Below are positions 38,492 through 47,789 of a stretch of 64,000 bases of DNA, one piece after another. Made by a program: the position numbers and the translations under genes. Location of the stretch: the NCBI RefSeq assembly GCF_000407605.1, contig NZ_ASWO01000001.1, forward strand, positions 434,001 to 498,000, in the 5' to 3' direction. The first letter of the stretch is position 1, and each line of letters opens with the position of its first letter. The notes beneath the pieces are model-generated. The model was not told where the DNA came from and did no database searches. It saw only the letters and a list, made by a program, of their open reading frames with translations. Source of the stretch: Enterococcus sulfureus ATCC 49903 (GTDB lineage Bacteria > Bacillota > Bacilli > Lactobacillales > Enterococcaceae).

Positions 38492-39282
38492 AAATAATAT
38501 TTAAATAACATCCTATTAACTAAGATGATTATAAATAATAAAATTAAAATAACGATATAATTTATTTTATAAACTGTTGACTGTTCTTTTTGATAATTCG
38601 TCACTTTTTGCAGCTGTTTGTTTTGATGTTTGAGAGTTAACTGTTCAACGTTTGTTTCTGGATATGCACGAATCACAAATCGTTGACTCGTCACTACAGG
38701 TGTCGGACATGTAAATACAGTTAAAACTGGCGTGTCACTCGATTCTAAGATAGTTAGGTCTTGTTCATCGATCAAAAAAATATCACTGATTCGATACGTG
38801 CGTACTTCATCCAGATATGACACTATAATTTCTTGTCCAACACGTGCATTTGTCACCAATTGGCCAAACAAAAGTTGCTCTAGACCTAAATGATGACCAA
38901 AAATCACCATATTTTCTTTGGCTAATGTTCGTGTAGGAAACATGACGACACCACCATAAAATAAATTTTGGTTCGTCATGCCTACATAAAGTGGTTGGAT
39001 CCAATCTAGTTCCGGGATTTGGATCGTTCCATACATGGTCAACTCTTTAGGTCCAATCTGTTTAAGACTATCTTGAAGTGATAAAGAATGGATTTTTTCT
39101 TCTATTGGATATGCCTCAGGTAATTCATTTGCATATTCTATAATCGCTTGATGATTGATTTGTTGACTAATTACTTTATCTTTCCATAATGGATACGTCA
39201 AAAGAACTAGACTAATGATCAATAACCCATCTATCAATAATTCAAGCGCTACATATTGATTATTTTTTTGCTTCTTCTTCAT
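38485..39282 (-). CDS. Sortase, last gene of the WxL operon
   Basis: 265 aa transpeptidase. It has an N-terminal membrane anchor (ALELLIDGLLIISLVLLTYPLW, core IDGLLIISLVLLTYPLW), a beta-barrel domain with catalytic His in MVIFGHHLG (H130/131), Cys192 in VFTCPTP, and Arg in SQRFVIRA (R201), and a second membrane segment at the C-terminus (YIVILILLFIIILVNRMLF). The TLxTC motif is changed to LTVFTC. The class is uncertain (class A-like core, class C-like tail anchor). It overlaps the DUF916 gene by 23 bp. The only LPXTG protein in view is the 116-aa one in the same operon, its likely substrate. Confidence 0.9.
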   Translation of the reverse strand: MKKKQKNNQYVALELLIDGLLIISLVLLTYPLWKDKVISQQINHQAIIEYANELPEAYPIEEKIHSLSLQDSLKQIGPKELTMYGTIQIPELDWIQPLYVGMTNQNLFYGGVVMFPTRTLAKENMVIFGHHLGLEQLLFGQLVTNARVGQEIIVSYLDEVRTYRISDIFLIDEQDLTILESSDTPVLTVFTCPTPVVTSQRFVIRAYPETNVEQLTLKHQNKQLQKVTNYQKEQSTVYKINYIVILILLFIIILVNRMLFKYYLK

Positions 39283-40348
39283 CCTTTTGCTTCTTTCGTT
39301 TCCAAATTAAGAAAAGAATAAGGAGGGCAATAATCAATAGAAGTAATCCAATGATCCAATATAACCAATTCGTATCACTTTTTTCAATCGTGACGTCTTG
39401 TTTATTGTATTTTTTAGCGGTTTCTCCACTGATTGAAAAATCTTTATCAAATTCCCATTGATTTGCAAATTTTGCAGTTTCTCCATTTTTAGTTTCTACT
39501 GAAATGGTCCCATCACTACTTTTATTTCCATAAGCGATCAAGTGTAAATGATAATTTCCTGGCTCCAAACGTTGACCATTCAAGGCAACAGGATATGAAA
39601 AATTAGAGTTAGGTGCCATCTGCAATCCTTCAGCATCGATCGTATAGTTTAGATCAGGATTGTCTTTATTTGTAATTTCACCTACTAATTTCAACTGATT
39701 CAAATAGCGTGCAACTGGATTTTGCAACTGGATATCAATCACATTTCGTGCATTGACTTGATTGGCTTCTACATTCATTAGATTCAACTTTGGTTCTACA
39801 AGATTCGCATTTTCTCTCATCAATAATGCAATGACATAAGAATATTCATTTTTGATTGCTAATCCTTTATCATTAGACGTTTCTTTCTTTTCTGTTTGTT
39901 TTTCTTTAAACGTTATTCCACCTGCTATCACTCCGTCAAATGTTTCTTTTGGCATGTGGATCTCAACAGGAACTTCAACTACACTTTTAGCTGGAATGGT
40001 AATTTCTTGTTCAATGTTCGCATATTCTTTTAAATTAAATGCTAACGTTTCATCAGGTTCAATCGCATTTTGACTATATTCAACTACCCCATTTAAGTTG
40101 GTTGTCGCACTATTGATTCCGGCTTCGATCACTACTTCTTTATCGGTATCATTTTTTAGTTGAATCTTTAGTGTCTGCTTTTGATCGGGAGATAATTTTA
40201 AATCAAAATAAGATTTATCTTTGTCTATTTGGTTATCTGGTATAACTGGATTTACTGCAAAGTTAAATTCAGATGCGTGAACGAATGTCGAGATCCCTAA
40301 AAACAGCAGGGCGATACCTAGCGTATATATAACTTTTATTCTTCTCAT
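39260..40348 (-). CDS. DUF916/DUF3324 membrane protein, WxL-interacting protein (WxLIP)
   Basis: 362 aa. It has a signal peptide (cleavage near FVHAS, residue ~25), an N-terminal DUF916 beta domain (FAVNPVIPDNQIDKDKSYFD, here NPVIPDNQIDKDKSYFDL), DUF3324 (VEVPVEIHMPKETFDGVIAGGI, core HMPKETFDGVIAGGI) and a C-terminal membrane helix (WLYWIIGLLLLIIALLILFLIW, core IIGLLLLIIALLILFLIW) with a KRKKQKDEEEAKK cytoplasmic tail. In enterococcal WxL loci such proteins bind WxL partners and host ligands at the surface. It sits between three WxL genes and the sortase and is translationally coupled to the latter. Confidence 0.92.
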   Translation of the reverse strand: MRRIKVIYTLGIALLFLGISTFVHASEFNFAVNPVIPDNQIDKDKSYFDLKLSPDQKQTLKIQLKNDTDKEVVIEAGINSATTNLNGVVEYSQNAIEPDETLAFNLKEYANIEQEITIPAKSVVEVPVEIHMPKETFDGVIAGGITFKEKQTEKKETSNDKGLAIKNEYSYVIALLMRENANLVEPKLNLMNVEANQVNARNVIDIQLQNPVARYLNQLKLVGEITNKDNPDLNYTIDAEGLQMAPNSNFSYPVALNGQRLEPGNYHLHLIAYGNKSSDGTISVETKNGETAKFANQWEFDKDFSISGETAKKYNKQDVTIEKSDTNWLYWIIGLLLLIIALLILFLIWKRKKQKDEEEAKK

Positions 40349-40424
40349 GATGATTCTCTCCTATTATGTAAAGGAAAAGGAAGTATTCCTTTTCCTATGC
40401 TTTTGCTTATGTGGCTACAGTTGT

Positions 40425-41204
40425 TTAGTTTTCTGGAATCTCCGACAATGTCCAAGTAAACGTTGTTGTATACTGTGTAGCATATTTCGTGGTTGATCCT
40501 GGAACTTCTAAAGCAATACTTTTTGCAGCAGTTTCAGCATCTGATCCCCAAGCATGTAGATAGGTCCCAGCTCCTCCGCCTTTTTCTGCATTCATTACAA
40601 TCGATTCAGCACCATAATTTTCTGAATCTGGCGTATCTGATGCTGGAGTCAATTCGATGATTTCCTTTCCTACTGGTTTAGTTGAACTTGAATTTGTCAC
40701 TACATTCCCTTGATTTAATGTAATTTTAGCACCAACTAACTCTTTTCCATCTGTATTTTTAAATTGACCATTTTGTTTTACTTTTAAAACCCAACCTTTT
40801 TCTGTCCCTCTATTATCCGTGACTTGAACATAGTTTGGCCCCTCAGTTGCCGTTCCATCTTTTGTCGTATATTTTTGTGTTGCAGCATAATATGTTTCTG
40901 TTGTAGAAGTAATTTTTTGTTCACCAAATTGTAAACTAGAGGCAAAATCAATGGATAACGGACCAGCAGTTCCTGGTGTTACCTCGCCTGGGTTTCCATT
41001 TTCATCTGGATTCGTTGGATCGGTTGGTGTGATTGGATTTTCTGGATTTAATGGATCAACTGGTTTCGTTGGATCCGTATTCGCGGTAAACGTTACCGCA
41101 CCATTTGAAGTATACACTGCTCCTGTTTCTTCCGCTAAAGCAACTGCAGGTAATAACATCGCACTTAGCATCAAACCTGCCAACATATATTTTTTCATGT
41201 TCAT
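40425..41204 (-). CDS. Small WxL-domain surface protein, copy 1 (distal)
   Basis: 259 aa from ATG 41204 (AGGGGGA upstream; the in-frame ATG 45 bp earlier falls inside the preceding gene's end). Signal peptide ending AVALA-E. A Pro/Asp/Asn linker (TDPTKPVDPLNPENPITPTD) precedes the WxL domain beginning GPLSIDFASSLQFG. The two WxL motifs are WVL (KGWVLKVKQNGQF) and WTL (FTWTLSEIPEN), the latter at the very C-terminus. WxL domains bind peptidoglycan non-covalently. Close paralogue of the next two genes, sharing signal, linker and domain order. Confidence 0.94.
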   Translation of the reverse strand: MNMKKYMLAGLMLSAMLLPAVALAEETGAVYTSNGAVTFTANTDPTKPVDPLNPENPITPTDPTNPDENGNPGEVTPGTAGPLSIDFASSLQFGEQKITSTTETYYAATQKYTTKDGTATEGPNYVQVTDNRGTEKGWVLKVKQNGQFKNTDGKELVGAKITLNQGNVVTNSSSTKPVGKEIIELTPASDTPDSENYGAESIVMNAEKGGGAGTYLHAWGSDAETAAKSIALEVPGSTTKYATQYTTTFTWTLSEIPEN

Positions 41205-41206
41205 GA

Positions 41207-41989
41207 TTATTCCCCCTGTTCGTTTCCTGGTACATCTGTCAACGTCCATGTCAACGTTGTTGTATAAGACACGGCATCTTTCGGTGTTTTTCCTGGTACA
41301 GTCAACGCAATCGCTTTTGTGATCGCTGCTTCTACATCCTTGTTATCCGCATCTTTTTCAGTTACTGTCTCAACTGTCCCAAATGCGTCTACCCATGTTC
41401 CTGCACCAGCATCTTTAACAGCTTGCATGACTCGTGATTCTGCCCCACTTGGATCAAGTGTGATTTCATCTTGTGCAGTTGGCGATGTAACACCGACTGT
41501 AGCTGATTTTACTGTAGGTTCTGTAAGTTTGATCTCTGAACCTGTCAATTCTTTGTTTAATGTATTCTCATTTTTAAATTGACCATTTTGTTTTAATGTC
41601 AATGTCCAACCCGCGTTCGATCCACGATTATCTGAAATCTGAACGTAGTTTGGTGTGATCAATCCTTCTTCTTTATATTTTTGAGCACGTGCATAGTATG
41701 TTTGTGTTTTATTTGAAATTTTATTTAAACCAAAATCAAAACTTGATGCAAAGTCGATCGATAACGGACCTTTTGTCCCAGGTGTTGGATCTGTACCATC
41801 AGGATTCGTTGGATTTACTGGTTTATCTGGATCAGGATTTGTTGGATCAACCGGATTTGTCGGGTCTGTACTTGGCATAAAGGTCACCGTTCCATCCGTT
41901 GTATATGCTCCTCCATCTTCTGCAAAGACTAATTGCGAACTAAATAATGTTATCCCCATTCCTAAACAAAGTACGATTGCTTTTTTCAT
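41207..41989 (-). CDS. Small WxL-domain surface protein, copy 2
   Basis: 260 aa. Signal peptide MKKAIVLCLGMGITLFSSQLVFA, a repetitive linker (DPTNPVDPTNPDPDKPVNPT), then GPLSIDFASSFDFGLNKI and the WxL motifs WTL (AGWTLTLKQNGQF) and WTL (LTWTLTDVPGN). Copy 1 begins 2 bp past its stop and copy 3 ends 23 bp before its start. GGAGGA is upstream of ATG 41989. It has a longer insert before the second motif (about VTEKDADNKDVEAA) than its neighbours, so binding partners may differ. Confidence 0.94.
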   Translation of the reverse strand: MKKAIVLCLGMGITLFSSQLVFAEDGGAYTTDGTVTFMPSTDPTNPVDPTNPDPDKPVNPTNPDGTDPTPGTKGPLSIDFASSFDFGLNKISNKTQTYYARAQKYKEEGLITPNYVQISDNRGSNAGWTLTLKQNGQFKNENTLNKELTGSEIKLTEPTVKSATVGVTSPTAQDEITLDPSGAESRVMQAVKDAGAGTWVDAFGTVETVTEKDADNKDVEAAITKAIALTVPGKTPKDAVSYTTTLTWTLTDVPGNEQGE

Positions 41990-42012
41990 GTTGTCTTCCT
42001 CCTTAAATTTAA

Positions 42013-42759
42013 CTATTCATTTACTGGTTTACTTGCTAATGTCCAAGTCAATGTTGTCGTATATTCTTTTGCTAATTTGATCGACTTTCCTGGGATACTT
42101 AATTTGACACTTTTATCCCCCGTCGTCTCATCACCAAGTCGATATAGCCAAGTTCCCATTCCTTGTTTTTCAGCAGCCGTCATGATCGTTGTTTCCGTGC
42201 CTGGCACTAGAACTGTTTCTGTTGCTCCAGCATTGATTGTAGGTTTATATTGTTCATCTACAGCTGAAACTGCTGTAGCATTAGCAAAACTAATCGCGGC
42301 ACCGTCTAATGTTTCAGCTGCTGCCGTTTTAAATTGCGCCTCCTGTTTCACTGATAACGACCACCCAAGTTGTGTTCCTCTTTTGTCTGTGACTTGAACA
42401 TAGTTAGGACCTGTGGATAGATCTGTTGCACCTTGTTTTTTATAGCTTTGTAAAGCTGCGTAATATTCTTCGTTTGTTGTAGTTATTTTTTGTGTACCAA
42501 ATAGAAAATCTGATGCAAAATCAAGCGATAATGGTCCAGGAGTCCCTTTATCTGGATCTACTTCATTTCCATCTGGATCCGTTGGTGTAACTGGATTGTC
42601 TGGATTTAATGGATCAACTGGTTTTGTTTGTGAAGTATCCTCTTCAAAGGTAATACTCCCTTGAGACGGATACACTGCATCCTCAGCGTGCACGCTCAAT
42701 GTATGCACACCTCCCCCTAGAATCAACATACTACTGAATAAAATAACCTTTTTTTTCAT
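42013..42759 (-). CDS. Small WxL-domain surface protein, copy 3 (proximal)
   Basis: 248 aa. Signal peptide MKKKVILFSSMLILGGGVHTLSVHA, linker TKPVDPLNPDNPVTPTDPDG, then GPLSLDFASDFLFGTQKI and WxL motifs WSL (LGWSLSVKQEAQF) and WTL (LTWTLASKPVNE). Its ATG overlaps the stop of the LPXTG gene by 4 bp, so the two are translationally coupled. The linker is nearest to copy 1, whereas the end of the domain differs. Confidence 0.94.
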   Translation of the reverse strand: MKKKVILFSSMLILGGGVHTLSVHAEDAVYPSQGSITFEEDTSQTKPVDPLNPDNPVTPTDPDGNEVDPDKGTPGPLSLDFASDFLFGTQKITTTNEEYYAALQSYKKQGATDLSTGPNYVQVTDKRGTQLGWSLSVKQEAQFKTAAAETLDGAAISFANATAVSAVDEQYKPTINAGATETVLVPGTETTIMTAAEKQGMGTWLYRLGDETTGDKSVKLSIPGKSIKLAKEYTTTLTWTLASKPVNE

Positions 42760-43106
42760 TTCATTTCCTCCTTTTGTTTCATTTGATAAAGCATCCCAAA
42801 AACTCCTAATAATAATGAAAACCCTATAACTGAAACTGTATATCCTACGTCACTACCTGTGGAAGGTAAAATACCAAAACCATCCGAGTTAACTTGCTGA
42901 TTTCCAATACTTGGTGTTGTCTGATTTGGCGTTGTTGGATTCGGTTTGGAATCTGGTATCGACGAACTTGAAGAACTTGTTTCCGGCTCATACACCCCGT
43001 AGAAACCTGCTTGGCCAGTTGTAGAATAGTCATTACTTTCTGCAAATACACGAATTGGAATGCATAAGATCAATAGAGTGAGTATTCCTATATAGATTCG
43101 TTTCAT
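42756..43106 (-). CDS. Small LPXTG cell-wall protein of the WxL operon
   Basis: 116 aa. Signal peptide 1-22 (MKRIYIGILTLLILCIPIRVFA, cleaved before ESND), a Ser run and Pro/Thr/Asn spacer (residues 43-70), the sorting signal LPSTG at 80-84, a membrane segment (VSVIGFSLLLGVFGMLY) and a basic tail KQKEEMK. The mature wall-linked part is only ~58 residues, too short for a folded adhesin. It could act as a wall-bound stub or docking peptide for the WxL/DUF916 complex. It lies 12 bp after the giant gene and is the only LPXTG protein in the window. Confidence 0.93.
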   Translation of the reverse strand: MKRIYIGILTLLILCIPIRVFAESNDYSTTGQAGFYGVYEPETSSSSSSIPDSKPNPTTPNQTTPSIGNQQVNSDGFGILPSTGSDVGYTVSVIGFSLLLGVFGMLYQMKQKEEMK

Positions 43107-43118
43107 CTCACAATCCTC

Positions 43119-46100
43119 CTAATCATTTCCTGGTGCGTCTACAAGTGACCAAACTAAAGTACCTTCATACGAGCCTTTCTTTTGTTGCTCCACTGGAACA
43201 GTAAGTTGTAGCCCTTTTTTATTTTGCGCTGACCAATCGGTATTGATCTCGTATGTTTTATCTTCTGGATTTTCTATTCCAAAAATCGGGATCGCCCCTT
43301 GATTGATCTCGAAGATTGATGTTTGATCTTGGTAAAATAAGACACTTTCGAGTTGATCTTTATCATTGGTTTTATTCGTCAAAGGTTGCGTTTGTGTCAC
43401 CATCAATTGCCATGGAGATCGCTGCTTCCCTCTAGTATCTCGAACCACTAAATTATCGGATAAATTCGCCCAATATGTCATTGTTTTCGTTGTGACTTTT
43501 TGTGTTCCAAAATCAATATTTGCGGGCGTTTCAAGCAATTCTAAAACGCCATAGATATATACTTGTGTCTCTTTTTTGATCGTTATATCGTTGCTTTGAT
43601 AGTAATAGACAGCATTCACTGTATTTGGTAATTGCTCTGCTGTAGTTTGTTGGATCGCTGAAAACGTCGCTGGATCTAATTGCGCTATCGTATCTGGCTT
43701 GGTTTCAGCGAAAATTACTGTCGCTCTTGTCAATTGATCTAAATCGCTTTGATTTTTCAACGCATTTGCTTGTAGTCTAGGAATTTGAATATCTTGTGTA
43801 TAAAGCGCGACTTGTTGATCAGTTGAAATAACACTGCTATCTGGTACAACGACTAAATTTTTAGTCTGAGATAACGTATTCTCTCCGCTAGTCCCAGCTT
43901 CATATGTGATGGCATATTTTTTTGACAGTTCATTTTCTGAGAATGTTGTCGCTTGGATATCGGCTAGCTGTTCGTTTGTTAAACTTGTTTTAAAAAATGG
44001 TCGTCCTTTGGCATTCATCAATGCATCGACTTGCTCGATACTCGTCAATTGTTTCGCTTGCGTTTGTGTGACGATAACATGGCGCGCATTAAGTTCTACT
44101 TTATTGGAATACGTAACGTTGACTTGATAACTGTATTCTCCACTTGGCGAAGTCCAATCAACTGGTTGAGAACCAGGTTGTTCTTCAATTTTTGTAGCAG
44201 AATCATTTACTTTTGAAGAAGTAATCTTTCCTTCATACACCCATGAACCAGTATTTGGTCCTTCAGGTTCAAAAGTTAACTTAGGTAAGATCGCATTTGT
44301 ATATGGAATGACTAACCGACCTTTTTGCACTCTAGTTTCGGCTTTCTCTGTCCCCCATGCTTGTAGTGTCAAAGGCTCATTATTTTCTTTTACTTGTGTG
44401 ACATCATGAAAAATCGAACCTATTCCTTCAGCGATTCCTGGGTTAATCACCTGATAGTCAATAATGGAACCTGGAATCGCAACCCCATATCCATTCGCAG
44501 TTCCAGTGATATCATTGTCTCCAATATATGTTTTCCCACTAGCTTTTTCGATTCCTTTAAAATTACGTGGTCCAACTTTTGATGCATTTTCTTTGGTTGG
44601 ATTGATCGTCAATACTTGATACCCTTTTAATTTTCCAAAATAAGTTCCCGTAATATCCAGTAGGGACGTCGTATCAGTCGTATTTTTGATCCATGTCAAT
44701 CGATCCGTGTCCATATTAGGTGTTTCAAAATCAGAAAGATTGATTTTTCCTGTCCCTTGAGGAGATTCGATAGTTCCTTCATCTTTTACAGTCAATTTAC
44801 CTAAAGAAAATAGATTACTCGCATTTGCGATACCTAATCCAGCATTTTTGCTTAACGAAACCGAACCAAAATTATTATAAGTCGTACTATGATTTGCTGC
44901 ACTAGCACCTCTACCGTTTGCAATATTCCCTCCATTTGCAAATAACTTAATTCCATTTGTGATATTTAATTCATTGAAATTAACGATTCCTATTCCGGTA
45001 ATATTAATCGGATCAGTTTGGTAGTTGTCCGTATTGTCGATATTGTTGCCAAAATTATAAGTCACTTGATTACTAGAATTGGCCACGATCGTATTGGTGA
45101 AATCATCACTAGCATTTCCACCAGATAACCCATTGATCTTACTTGCTCCTTGAATATTCGCCTCTACGCTACGCAAGATTCTACCATTTACTATATTTGA
45201 ATATTGTGTCGCATACAGCGTTCCGATACTAGAACCTGTCGCCTGGATATTCATTTTTATCGAACCGCTTTTGGTATTCGCACCTGAATTTCCACCTCCA
45301 TCGCCATAGATCGTCGCACCATTTAATGAATCGACTCCAGGTTTGGTAAAGATATTCAATGTGATGGTATTTTTATCTGTCGAACCTAGATTCGTATTGA
45401 CATTAAATGGCCGCCCACCCGTAATGTAGGTTCCTGTCGGCAATTTAAATTCTTTTTCATAGTGGCGTAAATCAATAGTTAAACTTGTATCGCCTAAAAG
45501 TGAGCCATTATTTGTGACGCCACCTGAGAACCCATTATTTCCTGTACGTGGCGTACCTGAGAAATCGCCACCATACACGAACATTTCTCCATTTCCTGTG
45601 ACAGTATGAGAACTTGCGACTCCATAAGTGGCCCCCATCGACGCATTGATTGTTCCATCATTTACCGTCACCTTAGCATTTCCGACAATTTTAGAATCAT
45701 CCCAGCCTCCGCCAGTTAAAAACCAGTCAACTTGTCCATTGTTGACCGTCGAACTGCCATTTCCATAAACCCGCGCACCATTATAACCAGTACCTTCCAT
45801 CGTATCGATCAAGCCACTGTTTAACGTATGAGAAGAATTGCCTTCGATCACTCCTGTAAATGATCCACCATAAGTCCAACGTGCTACGGCATTATTGATG
45901 ACTAATTTCGTGTTTCCTTTGATATACATATCCCAGCGTCCATTGCGGACCGGGTCACCCCCGCCACCAACGATATCCCAGTTTGTATAATATCCTCTAG
46001 TCTTATTAGAAGTAGAATAATCTAAAGCATATGTCGGATAATTTCCCCGGTACACCATTCCGGCACCACCGGGTTTATTGTCACTATTCGCTACACCAAT

Positions 46101-47636
46101 TTCAATACTAGTATCTCCTTCAACATAGCCTCCTCGACCTGCTGCTGTTGTATAATAAGAATCTCCACGGAGTGCACTATTGCTAACTGATCCACCAAGG
46201 ATTTTAGTTGAAATATTGCCAAATACTTTAAAACTTGCTGCATTTTTAGCAAGTGCGGCACGCTGTTCAGGTGTGCTTGCGTCATAGTTTGTTTCATTAC
46301 TTGCCCCCATGGAGCTTTGCGACAATACGGCGATATCATTTCCGCCACCGCCATTGACATCACCTAAGCTTCCAGCCTGATAGCCACCTGCTAATAATGT
46401 ATTGTTAATCTCCCCATAAATCGTTCCTTGATAGCGATTGGCCCCTTCAAATTCTGCTTGTCCCGCGCTATATTGACTGGTGTCTAGATTCGTTTGAATC
46501 GCTACTTGATTTCCAGGAGTTCCAATATCTCCATAATTGGAGCCACCAGTAAAACGACGAGAATTTGTCGTCCATCGTCCATATCCTACAAGCGTATTCG
46601 AGATCCCCTTTTGAATATTTCCGTAATTCACACCCCCTACATAATCGGTTAAACGAAATCCGGTTGTCTTATCTTCAATATTAAATTCACTTGTGACTTT
46701 TCCTGTAACGTTTGCCGGATTAGATGCATTCGTTCCGTATCCCCCACCGTAATAAGTCCCTAAAGTTCCATTCAAATTAGAAATTTTAGTCGTTACATTT
46801 CCATCGACTGTTCCGACACGAGCTCCACCGTAGATCCCAGCAATATTTCCACTTGTTTGATTGACTACAATCATCGAATTTCCTGTAAGTGTCCCGCCGT
46901 TATAATTTCCACCGTAATAATTCCAAGTTCCACTTCCAGTCGTATTGATCGTCAATGTCGGATTTCCTGTAACATCGCCACTATCTGTTCCACCATAAAT
47001 TGTCAATCCATTTCCATAAGCTCCACCATTTGACGTATAGTGATATCCATTTAAATAAAATGTTGTGCCTCGATAAGTCATGTTTCGAAATTGAACATGA
47101 CTCCCAAAATAAGCATTTGTTGGAAATGTGATGATCTTTGCCCCAGTTGGAGCGGATTGATTCAGATTGATTGGATCATCTGACTGCGCAGTAAATGTCA
47201 GACTATTGATTTTATTCCGTAGAGCATAAAATGTTATTGTATTCACATCAGGAGTATCTGGATTCGTTTTTGCCAGTGTATTCGCTGAGAATGTCATATT
47301 CGTTCCAAAATAAAGAACGTAGTCTGCCTGATCTGCCTTTTGATACAATTCTAATAATGCTTGTTTGACACCTGCTTCTGTATTTTCATATTCCTTATAT
47401 GCTTCACCTGTAGGACTCGGAATTAAAATAGTTTTGGTTTTATCCGCATCTGCAATAATCGTTGAAATCGATAAGTCACTTGTGCTTGCTCGAGAACGAG
47501 AAGGTGTCGTCTTGACAATCTGAGGCATAGTTCCTTTTGCTTGCGTCAGTTCGGTTCCACTTACTTGACTACATAGCATGGTAAAACATCCCACAAATAT
47601 CCCTATCAGTACCAAGATCATGTTACGTTTTTTCAT
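43119..47636 (-). CDS. Giant WxL surface protein with glycine-rich beta-solenoid-like region
   Basis: 1505 aa, first gene of the operon. Signal peptide ~1-29. Residues ~40-130 lead into a long region (~130-900) dense in Gly, Asn, Thr and Tyr, with recurrent G-N-x-hydrophobic turns such as GNPTLTINTTGSG, GNVTTKISNLNG and GNAKVTVNDGTIN. This pattern resembles pectate-lyase-like adhesive beta-helices. A non-repetitive stretch (~900-1360) follows, with possible Ig-like strands near WVYEGKITSSK. The C-terminal WxL domain (~1370-1505) starts TPANIDFGTQKVTTKT and has WQL (SPWQLMVTQTQ) and WSL (LVWSLVDAPGND). It probably binds host or cell polymers while anchored through WxL. Confidence 0.9.
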   Translation of the reverse strand: MKKRNMILVLIGIFVGCFTMLCSQVSGTELTQAKGTMPQIVKTTPSRSRASTSDLSISTIIADADKTKTILIPSPTGEAYKEYENTEAGVKQALLELYQKADQADYVLYFGTNMTFSANTLAKTNPDTPDVNTITFYALRNKINSLTFTAQSDDPINLNQSAPTGAKIITFPTNAYFGSHVQFRNMTYRGTTFYLNGYHYTSNGGAYGNGLTIYGGTDSGDVTGNPTLTINTTGSGTWNYYGGNYNGGTLTGNSMIVVNQTSGNIAGIYGGARVGTVDGNVTTKISNLNGTLGTYYGGGYGTNASNPANVTGKVTSEFNIEDKTTGFRLTDYVGGVNYGNIQKGISNTLVGYGRWTTNSRRFTGGSNYGDIGTPGNQVAIQTNLDTSQYSAGQAEFEGANRYQGTIYGEINNTLLAGGYQAGSLGDVNGGGGNDIAVLSQSSMGASNETNYDASTPEQRAALAKNAASFKVFGNISTKILGGSVSNSALRGDSYYTTAAGRGGYVEGDTSIEIGVANSDNKPGGAGMVYRGNYPTYALDYSTSNKTRGYYTNWDIVGGGGDPVRNGRWDMYIKGNTKLVINNAVARWTYGGSFTGVIEGNSSHTLNSGLIDTMEGTGYNGARVYGNGSSTVNNGQVDWFLTGGGWDDSKIVGNAKVTVNDGTINASMGATYGVASSHTVTGNGEMFVYGGDFSGTPRTGNNGFSGGVTNNGSLLGDTSLTIDLRHYEKEFKLPTGTYITGGRPFNVNTNLGSTDKNTITLNIFTKPGVDSLNGATIYGDGGGNSGANTKSGSIKMNIQATGSSIGTLYATQYSNIVNGRILRSVEANIQGASKINGLSGGNASDDFTNTIVANSSNQVTYNFGNNIDNTDNYQTDPINITGIGIVNFNELNITNGIKLFANGGNIANGRGASAANHSTTYNNFGSVSLSKNAGLGIANASNLFSLGKLTVKDEGTIESPQGTGKINLSDFETPNMDTDRLTWIKNTTDTTSLLDITGTYFGKLKGYQVLTINPTKENASKVGPRNFKGIEKASGKTYIGDNDITGTANGYGVAIPGSIIDYQVINPGIAEGIGSIFHDVTQVKENNEPLTLQAWGTEKAETRVQKGRLVIPYTNAILPKLTFEPEGPNTGSWVYEGKITSSKVNDSATKIEEQPGSQPVDWTSPSGEYSYQVNVTYSNKVELNARHVIVTQTQAKQLTSIEQVDALMNAKGRPFFKTSLTNEQLADIQATTFSENELSKKYAITYEAGTSGENTLSQTKNLVVVPDSSVISTDQQVALYTQDIQIPRLQANALKNQSDLDQLTRATVIFAETKPDTIAQLDPATFSAIQQTTAEQLPNTVNAVYYYQSNDITIKKETQVYIYGVLELLETPANIDFGTQKVTTKTMTYWANLSDNLVVRDTRGKQRSPWQLMVTQTQPLTNKTNDKDQLESVLFYQDQTSIFEINQGAIPIFGIENPEDKTYEINTDWSAQNKKGLQLTVPVEQQKKGSYEGTLVWSLVDAPGND

Positions 47637-47680
47637 GATAGATTACTCCTCCCCAAATCGTTCCCTTACTTTCTGAATTC

Positions 47681-47690
47681 ATCATATCAC
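47681..47690 (-). promoter_or_regulatory. Extended -10 promoter of the WxL operon
   Basis: TGATATGAT on the minus strand (TATGAT at 47686-47681, with the TG dinucleotide of an extended -10) lies 45 bp before the giant gene's start. TTGAAC further upstream is not at ideal spacing. GGGGAGGAG serves as ribosome site. Confidence 0.5.
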
Positions 47691-47746
47691 TTGTAATTTA
47701 ACGAAAAGTTCAATTTTTAACTGAAATCTGGAAAAAAATGAACAAA

Positions 47747-47786
47747 AAAAACACCTGAAATCTGAAATAAGATTTCAAGTGTTTTA
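47747..47786 (-). terminator. Terminator of the SRR-NlpC/P60 gene
   Basis: Arms AAAACACCTGAAATC / GATTTCAAGTGTTTT (one G-T pair) around an ~8-nt loop, with eight T on the minus strand. It overlaps the region directly after the stop. Confidence 0.85.
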
Positions 47787-47789
47787 TGA

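Noticed and set aside
40951-41322. Plus-strand frame of 123 codons across two WxL genes
   Set aside because: It arises from the antisense of the Pro/Asn linker repeats and crosses two real genes and their ribosome sites.
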